64,000 nt of DNA from Mesobacillus foraminis (GCF_004340465.1 NZ_SLVV01000008.1:220121-284120); one strand, 5' to 3'; counted from the first letter of the stretch, positions 51,378 to 61,077 are shown. Program-made: numbers and translations. The notes: generated by a model not told the origin, from the letters alone.

Positions 51378-52835
51378 TTGGAAAACGTATTTAATCAATG
51401 GTGGGCCTATCTAGGGCGCCTGCCAGAGCTGCTTATCGCACTTCTTGTACTTTTAGTCGGCTGGTTAATCGCAAAAGGAATTTCGAAAGGCGTACAAAAA
51501 GCCCTGAATAAATCGAATTTGGATGAACGCCTGTTAGGCAAAATGGGTGTGGATACAAAGAAATATTCATCGGAAGAGACTGTTGGCAAAATTGTTTTCT
51601 GGCTATTAATGCTTGTTGTCGTTGTCATCTTCCTGAACATGCTGAATATAGGCGGTGCGGCCAGTCCGTTGAACACCCTTCTTAGCGGGGTATTCGGTTT
51701 TATCCCTAATCTGCTGGGTGCAGCCATCATCCTTGCCGTGGGCTGGATTGTCGCGCGCCTGGTTAAGGGCCTCGTGACCGGCTTATTAAGAAAGCTGGGA
51801 GCAGACCGTCTTGCTGAAAGAATGGGAATCAGCAAGGTATTGGAAGGAACCACGTTATCCAATGTGATTGGAACGATTGTTTTTGTCTTAATCATGATTC
51901 CTGTCGTCATTGCCGTACTTGAAAGACTTCAGCTCCAGGGAATCGCAGCACCGGCTATTTCCATGCTGAACACGGTCTTAAATATGATTCCAAACATCAT
52001 CGTAGCTGTTCTCCTTATTGCTGCGGGTGTCTGGTTAGGTAAATGGGTGAAAAAAATCGTGGCGAGCCTGCTTCACAATGTTGGACTGGACAGCTTTCTG
52101 TCCAAAATTGGCCTAGGGGCTGCCACCCAAACCGGAAACTCAATGACTCCGGCGAGCATTATTGGGTATTTAGCACAGATTGTTGTTGTCCTTCTTTTTA
52201 CCATCGAGGCACTTCAGCTTGTTGGTCTGGACAATATAGTAGGCATTATTAACGCCATCCTTGGCTACCTGCCAAGAGTCATTGGTGCCCTGCTGGTTCT
52301 GGGTATTGGCTTATATGCAGCAAACCTTGTACAGAAGCTTGTAACAAGCATGATTGTTCAGCGCACAGAAGCAAATCTGTTTGGCAACCTGGCCAAGTAC
52401 ATCATCATCATCTTTGCCGTTTTCATGGCGATTGATCAGCTTCAAATTGCCAATACCGTTGTAAATACTGCATTTATGCTGATCCTGGGAGGACTGGCCC
52501 TCGCGTTTGGTTTAGCTTTTGGTCTGGGAGGAAAAGAGTTTGCTGCCAAACACCTGGCTAGATTCGATCAAACGCTCGAAAGGACGCAAACGGTAAAACC
52601 AAACATGGAAGCTGTTAAGAACGAAGCAAAAATAAACAATGGCCAGCCTGGTACAGGACCGGTCACGGGTTCGCCAGTGAATCCGGCCCGCAATTACCAG
52701 GGCGGCATGGATCCGGCCTTTCCAAACACCGAGGTGAATATCATTAAGCCGGGAGATACGAAGAATCCTGGCAATGGATTGGACAGTCCGGGACGAGGAA
52801 AACAAGTACCGCGCAAGGGCAAAGGAAGAGACTAG
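51378..52835 (+). CDS. Mechanosensitive channel-like protein with conserved TM-helix repeats
   Basis: 485 residues from a TTG after GGAGGAAACTTA. Four repeated pairs of helices with the motif LxGxLPxLIxALLVLxxGWxxA (PF05552-type repeats) followed by LVKGLVTGLLRKLGADRL-like linkers. The last block, LALAFGLAFGLGGKEFAAKHL, resembles the pore helix of MscS-related channels. The C-terminal 90 residues are a soluble Pro/Gly/Asn-rich tail. Probably releases solutes on membrane tension, or a related mechanosensing role like Pseudomonas CmpX. Confidence 0.85.
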   Translation: MENVFNQWWAYLGRLPELLIALLVLLVGWLIAKGISKGVQKALNKSNLDERLLGKMGVDTKKYSSEETVGKIVFWLLMLVVVVIFLNMLNIGGAASPLNTLLSGVFGFIPNLLGAAIILAVGWIVARLVKGLVTGLLRKLGADRLAERMGISKVLEGTTLSNVIGTIVFVLIMIPVVIAVLERLQLQGIAAPAISMLNTVLNMIPNIIVAVLLIAAGVWLGKWVKKIVASLLHNVGLDSFLSKIGLGAATQTGNSMTPASIIGYLAQIVVVLLFTIEALQLVGLDNIVGIINAILGYLPRVIGALLVLGIGLYAANLVQKLVTSMIVQRTEANLFGNLAKYIIIIFAVFMAIDQLQIANTVVNTAFMLILGGLALAFGLAFGLGGKEFAAKHLARFDQTLERTQTVKPNMEAVKNEAKINNGQPGTGPVTGSPVNPARNYQGGMDPAFPNTEVNIIKPGDTKNPGNGLDSPGRGKQVPRKGKGRD

Positions 52836-52855
52836 AAGAGATTGATAAAAATCCT

Positions 52856-52906
52856 GCAGCCGGGATATTGGGGAGAAATTTCCCCGGATCCTGGCTGTTT
52901 TGTTTC
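52856..52906 (+). terminator. Terminator after the channel gene
   Basis: CAGCCGGGAT...GGATCCTGGCTG with an inner GGGG/CCCC stem, followed by TTTTGTTT. Confidence 0.88.
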
Positions 52907-53072
52907 CATAAGCTGACAGATCACGCATGGCTATCAAGTGATTTTGGTAAATTTGGAACCGTAAAAAATGCTAGAGTTATCTTTAATGAAATTTTTCATT
53001 GCATCGGGCAAGTTTTGTTCTAGCACCTACAGGGTATCTTAACGTAAAAAATTGATGAGCAAGGGGCAGCGT

Positions 53073-53246
53073 ATGGATAACACCTGGGAATACAATCTAT
53101 TCACAATGGAAATTAATCGTTTGCAAAGGGAATACCGCCGCTTTGAAAACGTGAAAATAAAGCAGGATGTATCTGAAGATATTGAACTTCTAAAAGAAGC
53201 TCTGAATGCTTTAAATTCCGGCCCGGATAGCAAGCATTTTTCTTAA
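53073..53246 (+). CDS. Small hypothetical protein
   Basis: 57 residues from ATG 53073 after AAGGGG; an in-frame ATG at 53052 has no site. Mostly amphipathic helix (TMEINRLQREYRRFENVKI, then IELLKEALNALN). No family recognised; composition is like a real small cytoplasmic protein. Confidence 0.5.
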   Translation: MDNTWEYNLFTMEINRLQREYRRFENVKIKQDVSEDIELLKEALNALNSGPDSKHFS

Positions 53247-53617
53247 CCTGGCTGGAGTGAAAGAACTATGGATGCCATACCGTACTTATTAGATGGAAAT
53301 AAAAGGCCTTATAAAAATATGCGCAGCCTGGAATCATTGCCTGTCTGCCTTGACGAACAATTCCAAGGAACCGGCGCGAACCGTTCCCGTTGGAATATCG
53401 CTCTATCAAAGTAAGATGCTCTCTTTTCGAAAAGACATTATGAACAAAAAGAGCCAAGGATAAGATTCTATCGCTCTTTTTCGGGTAAATGAAACTCATA
53501 AGGGTGTTGTATGTGATAGCTATTTTTACAGTGCGGATCTGTTATAAAAGACTAGCTTGATACAGAAAAAAGAAATTCACCCTTTGATTAGAATCAGAGA
53601 AGGAAAGGGGAAAGAAA
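53247..53617. other. 370-base spacer with a hairpin
   Basis: AAAAAGAGC (53,446-53,454) pairs with GCTCTTTTT (53,473-53,481), a terminator usable in both directions. Nothing else recognised; AT-rich promoter-like DNA lies before the next gene. Confidence 0.6.
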
Positions 53618-53815
53618 ATGTATTCAGAAAGCCAATATGATGTTGAAGCAGTGGTGGAAAAAGAAACATATGCAACGGTTGTTTCTTATCAGACTCTGGA
53701 ATTAATGTTTAAAGCAAGCGTAGTAACAATCAAAGGTACTTCTGTTGCTGTTCAAGAAGTGGAAGTAACGGACAGCGGAAGAGTAAGATTTCATGGAAAT
53801 CTTGCAGAACTGTAA
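53618..53815 (+). CDS. Small hypothetical protein
   Basis: 65 residues, ATG after AAGGAAAGGGG. Predicted all-beta (VEAVVEKETYATVVSYQTL, VTIKGTSVAVQEVEVTDSG), no signal peptide. Not recognised. Confidence 0.6.
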   Translation: MYSESQYDVEAVVEKETYATVVSYQTLELMFKASVVTIKGTSVAVQEVEVTDSGRVRFHGNLAEL

Positions 53816-54037
53816 GGGGATGAACTGAACACTAGAAAATTAGTAAAACAGCCCTGCTATGAATCAAAAATAGGGTGATGATATAGTCAGTTGAAATGGT
53901 TGGGATAACCCTTCTAAAAAACGGTAAACCAGAATTATTCCTTGTAAAAAATTTATTCTTCCCCGAATCTTTTCGATGAAGGAAAACCGTTAAGATAAAC
54001 GAAATGTTATTTTAACAAGGAAGGGATGGGGGAAGAA

Positions 54038-55081
54038 ATGAAGGTTCTGATACTGGGTGGTACCCGTTTTTTAGGGAGAGCTTTGACAGAAGAAGGGTTG
54101 AAAAGAGGGCATGAACTCACGTTGTTCAACCGAGGCACAAATGCCGAGGTGTTTCCTCATGTGGAGCAGCTGATTGGCAATCGGGACAGTGATGTATTGC
54201 TTCTTCAAAATGGAAAGTGGGAGGCGGTCATCGATACATGCGGTTTTGCCCCACATCACATTAAAAAAATCGCTGCTGCACTGGGGGATCACATCGAGCA
54301 TTACACCTTTATCTCGAGCATTTCCGTTTATAAAGATTGGGTTCCGCCGGGCATTGCGGAAGACTATCCTTTACATTCCAGCCCAGCGGAGGATGTATTG
54401 AAAGGCGTTGAGGAAGGTAAAATTTCTCCTTACGAGCATTATGGCGCCCTGAAGGTTTTATGTGAGCAAGAGGCGGAAAAGCACTGGCCGGGAAAGGTTT
54501 TGAGTGTCAGGGCAGGGCAGCTTGTCGGACCATTCGACTATACAGACCGGCTCCCTTACTGGGTTCAGCGGATTGAACAGGGCGGAAAAGTACTGGTGCC
54601 GGGACGCCCTGATCGGCCTGTCCAGTTGATTGATGTAAAAGATGTCGCTGCCTGGGTGTTCGATATGGCTGAAAGTAAGGAAGCCGGTACGTTCAATGTA
54701 ACCGGGCCGGATGCTGGACGAACGATGGAAGACCTAGTCCATACCTGTAAAAATGTGGCCAACAGCGATGCCGACTTTGTCTGGACAGATGAACAGTTTA
54801 TCCTGGAACAAAACGTACAGCCCTGGACGCAGCTGCCTTTATGGGTACCTGAACACTTCCCGCTGGAAGGAGAAGCTCACCCGTGGAAAGGAGCCTTTTC
54901 CATCTCCGTCGAAAAAGCGGTGAACGCCGGCCTATCGTTCCGGCCTCTTGAAGAGACCATCCGTGATGTCGATCAATGGGAGAGGGCAAGACCGGAGGGA
55001 GAACGAAAAGCAGGGATTTCCCTTGAAAGGGAGCAGGAGCTGCTGGAGGCTTGGGCACAAATAGAGAAGGGGAAATTTTAA
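54038..55081 (+). CDS. NAD-dependent epimerase/reductase (extended SDR)
   Basis: 347 residues from ATG 54038 (GGGATGGGGG upstream); an ATG four codons earlier also fits AAGGAAGG. Rossmann motif ILGGTRFLG, NRG, SSISVYKDW and catalytic YGALK (YxxxK). Most like the atypical SDR branch that includes plant CSP41-type and isoflavone-reductase-like proteins. The substrate cannot be inferred. Cytoplasmic, likely monocistronic. Confidence 0.87.
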   Translation: MKVLILGGTRFLGRALTEEGLKRGHELTLFNRGTNAEVFPHVEQLIGNRDSDVLLLQNGKWEAVIDTCGFAPHHIKKIAAALGDHIEHYTFISSISVYKDWVPPGIAEDYPLHSSPAEDVLKGVEEGKISPYEHYGALKVLCEQEAEKHWPGKVLSVRAGQLVGPFDYTDRLPYWVQRIEQGGKVLVPGRPDRPVQLIDVKDVAAWVFDMAESKEAGTFNVTGPDAGRTMEDLVHTCKNVANSDADFVWTDEQFILEQNVQPWTQLPLWVPEHFPLEGEAHPWKGAFSISVEKAVNAGLSFRPLEETIRDVDQWERARPEGERKAGISLEREQELLEAWAQIEKGKF

Positions 55082-55250
55082 AGTGTTTGATTTAACCAAG
55101 GTAATAGATTCTTTTTCGAGTGCATTGATCCGGGGAGGGTGAATGCCTTTTTTGTTTAAACGGGTTACCTTGCAGGTGTGGATCATAAGATACTATACTC
55201 ACTTTATAGACGATAATGCTATTAAAGAAAGTGGCGGGGGAGAATATTTT

Positions 55251-55802
55251 ATGAGGGTGGAGCAGCAGGATTTTATGGTTAAGGGTTTAAGTTACACGAT
55301 ACGGCCCGCAGTGGAGGAAGATGCAAAAACACTGTCTGAAGTAAGATTAAAGCTGGATGGCGAAACAGAAACCTTTGATCGAGAAAAAGGCGAAGGGTAT
55401 ATCGATGAATCTGGTTTCAGAAAAATCATTCACGAGGATGCAGAGTGCAATCATAATCTCTTTTTAGTGGCTGAGGTTCATGGCAAGATTGCAGGATTCA
55501 TCAGGGCTGCAGGAAACAACCTGAAAAGAACCTCGCATAGAGTGGAATTCGGAATTGGCGTATTAAAAGAGTATTGGGGATATGGGATCGGAAAAAATCT
55601 CTTAAAGGAACTCATTCGCTGGGCCGACTCTAATGGAATCAGGAAAATAACCCTGCATGTTCTCGAAACCAATCAAAAAGCAGTCAAGCTCTATGAAAGC
55701 TTTGGATTTATTGTGGAAGGTATTTTAAGAGACGATAAACTCCTATCGGACGGGAACTACTATAATACCATTGTTATGGGAAGGATTAATGAGAAGAGTT
55801 AG
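55251..55802 (+). CDS. GNAT-family N-acetyltransferase
   Basis: 183 residues from ATG 55251 (GGGGGAG upstream); the frame is open to 55143 but that section lacks a ribosome site. Acetyl-CoA loop EYWGYGIGKNLL (Q/RxxGxG/A type), C-terminal ITLHVLETNQKAVKLYESFGF typical of RimI/YkkB-like GNATs. Acceptor unknown. About 170 bases after the SDR gene. Confidence 0.88.
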   Translation: MRVEQQDFMVKGLSYTIRPAVEEDAKTLSEVRLKLDGETETFDREKGEGYIDESGFRKIIHEDAECNHNLFLVAEVHGKIAGFIRAAGNNLKRTSHRVEFGIGVLKEYWGYGIGKNLLKELIRWADSNGIRKITLHVLETNQKAVKLYESFGFIVEGILRDDKLLSDGNYYNTIVMGRINEKS

Positions 55803-56157
55803 GGGCGGTGCTTCAGTGGGAAGGATCGCCTTTTTGTTCTCCAGGTCAATGGGGAATGAATGTTAAGAGTTTACAAAGATAGAGAGTTTCCGAGGATTCT
55901 TTTAATCCATTCTCATTCAGAAAGTGGCAGGCATTGCTAGGATCCCTTAACGAAAAGTGCTGTCCCGAGTACCAAGGCTATCTCTACAGGCCGTCCATTC
56001 CCTGCAAAAGAGCTGAGGGAGGTCCTTTGAAAAGCATGCTTTCAAAGCATAAATGAAGCCGGGCAGATTCTGCAGCCCGGCTTTTCCAGGTTTCATGTTC
56101 AGTTTTTAGCGATTTTACAGGGAGCGTGCCTGCCGATTCGATTTCTACGTGCATTTT
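55803..56157. other. 355-base spacer with two hairpins
   Basis: A GGCG...CGCC-TTTTT hairpin at 55,807-55,835 probably ends the acetyltransferase transcript. Between the two hairpins I see no gene, although the second terminator suggests a short transcript. The segment TGTTAAGAGTTTACAAAGAT near 55,861 is repeated with changes near 57,385. Confidence 0.5.
56055..56087 (+). terminator. Terminator in the spacer after the acetyltransferase gene
   Basis: GAAGCCGGGC-agattctgca-GCCCGGCTTTTCC, a 10-pair stem. Confidence 0.75.
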
Positions 56158-56658
56158 TTAAAACGATGAACATAAAACAATGATTCGATAGGGATTGGTT
56201 TGGGCGGGGATGCTTTTCGTGGCAGGTCCATACACGACGATCAAATCCCGATTTGCAGGGGATTTTGTAAAAGGCTGCCCATTTGTTAACAGTATTTGTG
56301 TAAAGGGGGATAGATTCAATTTTAACCTTCCATCTCTGCTTACAAGCTGACTGTTAAAATAATCAACTTTTACATTCTGATACGGGCTTTCTTTCACCAT
56401 CACAAGTGCCCGGTACTGCGGCGGGTAAATCAGTGGAACGGGAGCATCACCGTCATAATAGCCCGTGACTCGATCGCCCGCTGCCACCACAGCATGGTCG
56501 ACAAAATAAGTGGAAGGCGATACAACAAAATTCACTGATTCACCTAATCCGTTCTCGACCGATATCAATTTATAGCAGCCTTCTGACGTACCATTTTGAC
56601 CTGTGGCAAAGTCGCTGATCATGGTTACAGTTCCGTGAAATGAGTAAAAATTAGTCAT
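56158..56658 (-). CDS. Hypothetical protein
   Basis: 166 residues from ATG 56658 after GGAGGACTGAAG; a longer frame to 56700 skips that site. Beta-rich, no signal peptide or membrane helix. Two blocks: an OB/barrel-like start (FHGTVTMISDF...GDRVTGYYDG) and PPQYRALVMVKE, then NLSPFTQILLTNGQPF. Family not recognised. Confidence 0.65.
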   Translation of the reverse strand: MTNFYSFHGTVTMISDFATGQNGTSEGCYKLISVENGLGESVNFVVSPSTYFVDHAVVAAGDRVTGYYDGDAPVPLIYPPQYRALVMVKESPYQNVKVDYFNSQLVSRDGRLKLNLSPFTQILLTNGQPFTKSPANRDLIVVYGPATKSIPAQTNPYRIIVLCSSF

Positions 56659-56906
56659 CTTCAGTCCTCCAATGGCATGCCGCAAATCCATGCAATTCAA
56701 TTAAATTTACTGATTAGTGCAGTGTCATATAAGGCCACGATGGACATCGGCCTGCCTTTTAAACGCTAGTATTGTAATTTATGAGAGGCAGCCGTGAATG
56801 GTGACCTGGCCGACTTTATAGGGCAGTGCCCATTTTTAAACGTACAAGATGATAGGCCAATGGCTCAAGAATAGGATGCACTAAGCAACATCAAGAAAGG
56901 GTGTAA

Positions 56907-57281
56907 ATGATGTATCCTAATCATTATTATTATTGGAATGATGATCCATTTGGCCAAGACGCTAATTTCGATCCAATGTTGGATGAAAGACAATTTGGCG
57001 GTGGTCCGCAGATGGGTCCGGGAGCTCAAGGCGGACCGCCGTCATCGCCTCCGCCAGGGTATGTGCCTGCACAGCAAGCCTCTGCATTTGCTGTTGATCC
57101 AGGAGGGATACGCAGGTGTTTGTTCAGATACACCTATGTATGGTTAAGAGGGTTTCAGCAATTCTGGTTTTTCCCAATCTTTGTCGGCCGAAACTCTGTC
57201 GCGGGATGGCGCTGGACAGGATTTAGATGGGTGTATTTTGGAATAAGCCTGCGTCAAATTCAGTCGTTTACTTGCGTTTAA
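56907..57281 (+). CDS. Pro/Gly-rich protein with aromatic C-terminal domain
   Basis: 124 residues, AGAAAGGGTG before the ATG; the second ATG is equally possible. N-terminal 60 residues Tyr-, Gly- and Pro-rich (NHYYYWNDDPFG, GGPPSSPPPGY). C-terminal 55 residues are dense in Trp, Phe, Tyr and Arg (RYTYVWLRGFQQFWFFP, GWRWTGFRWVYFG), with Cys at both ends. This looks like a spore coat or surface-associated Bacillus protein, but I do not recognise the family. Confidence 0.65.
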   Translation: MMYPNHYYYWNDDPFGQDANFDPMLDERQFGGGPQMGPGAQGGPPSSPPPGYVPAQQASAFAVDPGGIRRCLFRYTYVWLRGFQQFWFFPIFVGRNSVAGWRWTGFRWVYFGISLRQIQSFTCV

Positions 57282-57334
57282 AACAAGGCAAAAGCTTGTT
57301 CGAAGAAACTTCCTCCACATTATATAGGCAGAGT

Positions 57335-57365
57335 CGATCCTTCGCAGTGAAGGATCTTTTTTTTG
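57335..57365 (+). terminator. Terminator after the aromatic-rich protein gene
   Basis: GATCCTTC-gcagt-GAAGGATC followed by TTTTTTTT. Confidence 0.93.
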
Positions 57366-57561
57366 TTTTTCATAGGAAGGGGAATGTTAAGAGTTTATAA
57401 AGATTGTGGGTAATCAAGGATTCTGTTAATGAATTCTTTTAAAATGAATAATGATAAATCATACCAGATAATGATAAAAATCAAAGAATAAAATACATAT
57501 TAATTACAAATAAAACCATATATGTGATAAAATAACAATACCCTAGCTATGGAGGAATATC

Positions 57562-57735
57562 ATGATTAATGTTTTTCGTTGGATAGGGTTTATTGCGGCT
57601 GTTGTTTATTTTATCTGCCAATTTACTTCCCTGGGGGACAATGAGGTTATTGAGAAAGGTGCATTAGCGGTGGTCATTGTCAGCCTATTAATCAGCTTTG
57701 TCATTCCCAATAAGAGTAAACAGGAACAGGCGTAG
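57562..57735 (+). CDS. Small two-helix membrane protein
   Basis: 57 residues, ATG after GGAGGAATATC. Helices WIGFIAAVVYFICQF and ALAVVIVSLLISFVI joined by a charged loop, Lys/Gln tail. Terminator follows at once. Not recognised. Confidence 0.6.
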   Translation: MINVFRWIGFIAAVVYFICQFTSLGDNEVIEKGALAVVIVSLLISFVIPNKSKQEQA

Positions 57736-57747
57736 TTGGGGAAACGA

Positions 57748-57780
57748 AAAGAAGACACTGCAGCAAGTGTCTTCTTTTTT
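57748..57780. terminator. Terminator after the two-helix protein, shared with the convergent gene
   Basis: AGAAGACACT-gcagca-AGTGTCTTCT followed by TTTTTT; the complementary side also begins with A-rich sequence, so it may work both ways. Confidence 0.93.
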
Positions 57781-57789
57781 CGTTACGAA

Positions 57790-58419
57790 TTATTCTTGAA
57801 CTAATTCAGGGAAAGTGACTTTTATATACTCTTTCTCTTCGGCAGAGCTTAAGACTCCGTATGCCTTCCCAATCGTACCCTCTTTTTGTTCCCAAAAGAA
57901 GTTGTGATCAGAATCAATTGTATCGAACCAGCCATTTTTCCATTTGTCTGCAATCTCGAGCATCTTGTCCTTATTAGCAAATTGACTATTGGAAACGATG
58001 TCGTAAACCTGGTTGATCGTGTCTTCCACCATCGGAATCGCGCCGATCTTTTTTTCGGCCCTCACTTTCTGATGGGTCATTTTATGCATGACGTCCATTA
58101 CTTGCTGCTGAGTGGGTTCGGGAGTAAGTCCAGTGTCATATGTAACTCCATCAATGAAGCCCAAACGTTCTGCAGCTTCTTCTGCGGCCTCTTCAGCCTC
58201 AAGCTTAGCCTCTTCTACTTGTTGCATTTCTAAATCCGCAAGACGTTCCTCTTCATACTCTTGCTGTGCTTCCTGTTCCTTTTGCCGTTCTAATTCGTAA
58301 GCCCGGGCATTACTGTTTATCTTAAAAGCGGCAAAAGCTGCAATGACCAGCACAAGGGCAAGTCCCCCTAAAAGCATTAAAAGTTTTGTTTTCTTTTCTG
58401 GTTTCAATTCCGTTCTCAT
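57790..58419 (-). CDS. DUF6241-like membrane-anchored coiled-coil protein
   Basis: 209 residues. One membrane helix (about 12-31), then a Glu-rich coiled coil (roughly 40-85), then a globular domain (PTQQQVMDVMHKMTHQKV ... MLEIADKWKNGWFDTIDSDH) that I associate with DUF6241 of Bacillus. Function unknown. Confidence 0.7.
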   Translation of the reverse strand: MRTELKPEKKTKLLMLLGGLALVLVIAAFAAFKINSNARAYELERQKEQEAQQEYEEERLADLEMQQVEEAKLEAEEAAEEAAERLGFIDGVTYDTGLTPEPTQQQVMDVMHKMTHQKVRAEKKIGAIPMVEDTINQVYDIVSNSQFANKDKMLEIADKWKNGWFDTIDSDHNFFWEQKEGTIGKAYGVLSSAEEKEYIKVTFPELVQE

Positions 58420-58584
58420 GATGACGACCCCTGACTCTCTTTACTTTCATTCTCTATATCCATTTTAATGTAAGTTGCTGGGTTTTTGTGGGTAAAAATG
58501 ATTTATTTTAAAACTAGGTAGGCGCACTTGGGTTAGTAGGTCTTTTACGCCTTACAAGGTGTTTGTCGTGAGGAATGACGCTGG

Positions 58585-58611
58585 AAAAACCACTTCCCTG
58601 ATGAGAAGCGG
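58585..58611 (-). terminator. Terminator after the Ig-repeat secreted protein (minus strand)
   Basis: On the minus strand CCGCTTC-tcatcagg-GAAGTGG followed by TTTTT. Confidence 0.75.
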
Positions 58612-58626
58612 CTCTTGTTTTGCAAA

Positions 58627-59961
58627 CTATTTTACTTTTTTGGTTACTGTTTTGGTATTCTTGGCTTTGTCTGTGGCAGAAATGGTGATGGTGGTGTCTT
58701 TCTTTTGGGCCTTGATGCCGATCTTGAATTCGCCTTTTGAGTTTGCTGTTCCTGAACCGAGTGAGGTCTTGCCGGCCTTAACGGCAATCTTTGCTCCTGC
58801 TTCTGTCTTTCCTGTGACAGACTTAGTTTTGGTTGTGATCTCGTTAACCGTCAGGGAAGGGGCTGTTTTGTCAGCTACTGTTACGGTTGTGGCTTTGCTG
58901 ACATTCCCTGCCGCATCCTTGGCCGTAAGTGTCAGTTTTGATCCTGCCTTGATTGGCTTGACAGTGAGCTTGAAATTCCCTGATTTGTCCGTTTTAGGAG
59001 AACCAAGGTTAGTCTTGCCATTTTTAATGGTCACAGTGGAGCCTGCTTCTGCTTTTCCGGCGATGCTTTTGTCATTATCGTCGACCTTGTTTACCTTAGG
59101 GGCGCCTGGAGCTGTTTTATCCTTAACAGTGATAGTGGTTGATTTGCTCGTATTACCGACGGCATCCGTGGCAGTTGCTGTCACCTTCGAACCAGCCTTG
59201 ATCTTCTTGATGGTCAGCTTGAAATTGCCGGAGCTATTTGCTTTTGGCTTTCCTAATAACGTGCTTCCATTCTTCAGGGTGACCTCTGAACCTTTTTCTG
59301 CTTTTCCTGTAATGACGGTATCATTGTCATCGATCGCGTTGACTTTTGGAGCAGCTGGTGCCGTGACATCGAGCATTCCGGCCATCAGCATATAAGGCTC
59401 GTCGGTGCCAAGCATATAGCCATCCAAAGCCACGACGTAATAGTCTCCCGGCTTCACTGGAACAATCTGATAATAAATTCCGTCCTGATACTCATAAATC
59501 TCCGGTTCGACATAGTTAAGGCCGCTATCATAGATCCCATAGAGAAGCTGCATCATGGGATATTCATCCGTAACCCCAAGCACGGCCATGTATTCGTCAT
59601 TCGTCGTCACTTTCACCTTATAGACATCAAAGTCCTCATCCCAGTAAAAAGAACCAAACATGCCGGTCATGAATGGGAGGCTGTCTGCCTCGTCAAAATA
59701 ATCATTTGGCTCGGATTCATAAAGGACATCATCCTCTGCGGCTTTACCATATGAAAACCGGCTGGCACCCTTTTTGTTCAACTCCTTCGGCAAATTAAAC
59801 TGATTAAGGTTGAGTTCATTTTTGAATTCTTTATTTGATTCCTCAAGGCTTGGCATTTTTATTTCTTCTTTAAAGTCTTCGGTGGACTTTGCTAAAGCAC
59901 TTCCCGTAAAAGCACTGGCCATTAAAAACGCGGAGGCAACGACACTGACAATCCTTTTCAT
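58627..59961 (-). CDS. Secreted protein with three bacterial Ig-like repeats
   Basis: 444 residues. Signal peptide ending ...GSALA near 24. Residues 60-205 form a PPC/beta-sandwich-like domain (ESEPNDYFDEADSL, then KPGDYYVVALDGYML). Then three Big_6-like units of about 80 residues, each VNxxDDNDxxIxGKAExGSxVTxKNG ... GNFKLTxKxIKAGSKxTxTAxDAxGN. No sorting signal. Likely a released or wall-associated surface protein. Its Ig units are a different subtype from those of the giant protein at 12,770. Confidence 0.85.
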   Translation of the reverse strand: MKRIVSVVASAFLMASAFTGSALAKSTEDFKEEIKMPSLEESNKEFKNELNLNQFNLPKELNKKGASRFSYGKAAEDDVLYESEPNDYFDEADSLPFMTGMFGSFYWDEDFDVYKVKVTTNDEYMAVLGVTDEYPMMQLLYGIYDSGLNYVEPEIYEYQDGIYYQIVPVKPGDYYVVALDGYMLGTDEPYMLMAGMLDVTAPAAPKVNAIDDNDTVITGKAEKGSEVTLKNGSTLLGKPKANSSGNFKLTIKKIKAGSKVTATATDAVGNTSKSTTITVKDKTAPGAPKVNKVDDNDKSIAGKAEAGSTVTIKNGKTNLGSPKTDKSGNFKLTVKPIKAGSKLTLTAKDAAGNVSKATTVTVADKTAPSLTVNEITTKTKSVTGKTEAGAKIAVKAGKTSLGSGTANSKGEFKIGIKAQKKDTTITISATDKAKNTKTVTKKVK

Positions 59962-60148
59962 TTCAACACACCTCTCAAATTTTGGTACTTCCTTTAATGA
60001 GAATTATATGTTCTTTATATAGAACAAAGCAACATAAATTTATTTTTTTTGAAAGAAGGAATGTAGCTCTATTCAAGAAGATAACAAATTTTGAAAGTTT
60101 CGGATTCATAATCGAGTATGGCTGCGGGTTGGAGAGAGGCTCTTTGTT

Positions 60149-60192
60149 AAAAACAAACCCACCAACCGCAGAGAATTGGTGGGTTTGTTTTA
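60149..60192 (-). terminator. Terminator after the SH3b-DUF3298 gene (minus strand)
   Basis: AACAAACCCACCAA-n10-TTGGTGGGTTTGTT, a 14-pair stem, followed on the minus strand by TTTAAC; overlaps the stop by 3 bases. Confidence 0.92.
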
Positions 60193-61077
60193 TTTATAAA
60201 CGGAACTTGGAACTTTAACAGCTGGGTTTCCAGATGAATATGGAGCGACAGAATAGATCTGGAAGACGATATAGATGCCTGAATCATAATAGTAGAATGG
60301 CGTATCGGCCTTGATTTCAATGTCCTTGGCAGTAATGTCACTAAAAAATAGGGTAGGATGCTTTTTAATATAATTGGCCACATACTTTTGGACTTTTGCC
60401 CTTTTCGCGGATGTATTCAGGACATTGGTCAGCTTGAGCGGCTGTCCTGTAGCCAGATTGAAGTTGTAGGAAGTAACATAGTTCCCTCCGTGTGCGCCTC
60501 CCCAGTACTGATATTCATCCAGCAGGATGCTCAGGGTCTTGGTTGAATTATATTTTACTTTATAGGACGTCTGATGCTCGAATTCACACGAATACGGGTA
60601 TTCCCGGCATATTTCCGGTTCTTCCTTTTTCAGATCCTTTTCGTCCTGGATTAAGGATAAATAGGATCCGTGTGATTTTTTTATGTAGTTTGTCAGCTGG
60701 CTGTTCATTTTCTGCTGCGCAGTCTTGCTTTTCAGACCGCTAACCTGAGGGTACTTTAAAGCAGAAATGTTCTTATACTTGTGCGGGGTGATTTTAGCCC
60801 CTTCAAACCTTAAGTATTTCGTGGATACATAGGCTTTTTTCTTTTTATACCGGATTTCGGACCAGCCGGATTTTGTTTTACTGTAAACACTTACCTTTGT
60901 TCCCTTTTTAAGTGTGCCAACTTTCTTTGACTTGGTTGACGCCTTTTCACGTACATTCAGTACATCGGCATTGACAGAAGCCGGATAGGTAGTTGCTGCT
61001 TGGGCGGGTACCTGGCTGGATATGAAGACTGCCATTAGAAGCACCATCACCAGCGTCCATTTTACGATTTTCTTCAC
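60190..61077 (-). CDS. Secreted SH3b and DUF3298-type protein
   Basis: 295 residues from GTG 61077, 9 bases after GGGGGA. Signal peptide (VKWTLVMVLLMAVFISSQVPAQA). One SH3b domain (VNADVLNVREKAS...KKAYVSTKYLRF), then a DUF4163/DUF3298 pair (YWGGAHGGNYVTSYNFNLATG is the hallmark) as in RsiV-like proteins, where this fold binds lysozyme. Without a transmembrane anti-sigma part it is probably a soluble wall-bound ligand-binding protein. Confidence 0.85.
   Translation of the reverse strand: MKKIVKWTLVMVLLMAVFISSQVPAQAATTYPASVNADVLNVREKASTKSKKVGTLKKGTKVSVYSKTKSGWSEIRYKKKKAYVSTKYLRFEGAKITPHKYKNISALKYPQVSGLKSKTAQQKMNSQLTNYIKKSHGSYLSLIQDEKDLKKEEPEICREYPYSCEFEHQTSYKVKYNSTKTLSILLDEYQYWGGAHGGNYVTSYNFNLATGQPLKLTNVLNTSAKRAKVQKYVANYIKKHPTLFFSDITAKDIEIKADTPFYYYDSGIYIVFQIYSVAPYSSGNPAVKVPSSVYK

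Noticed and set aside
58559..59395. 278-codon plus-strand frame
   Set aside because: Antisense of the repetitive Ig-like secreted protein gene; repeats create long open frames on the other strand.
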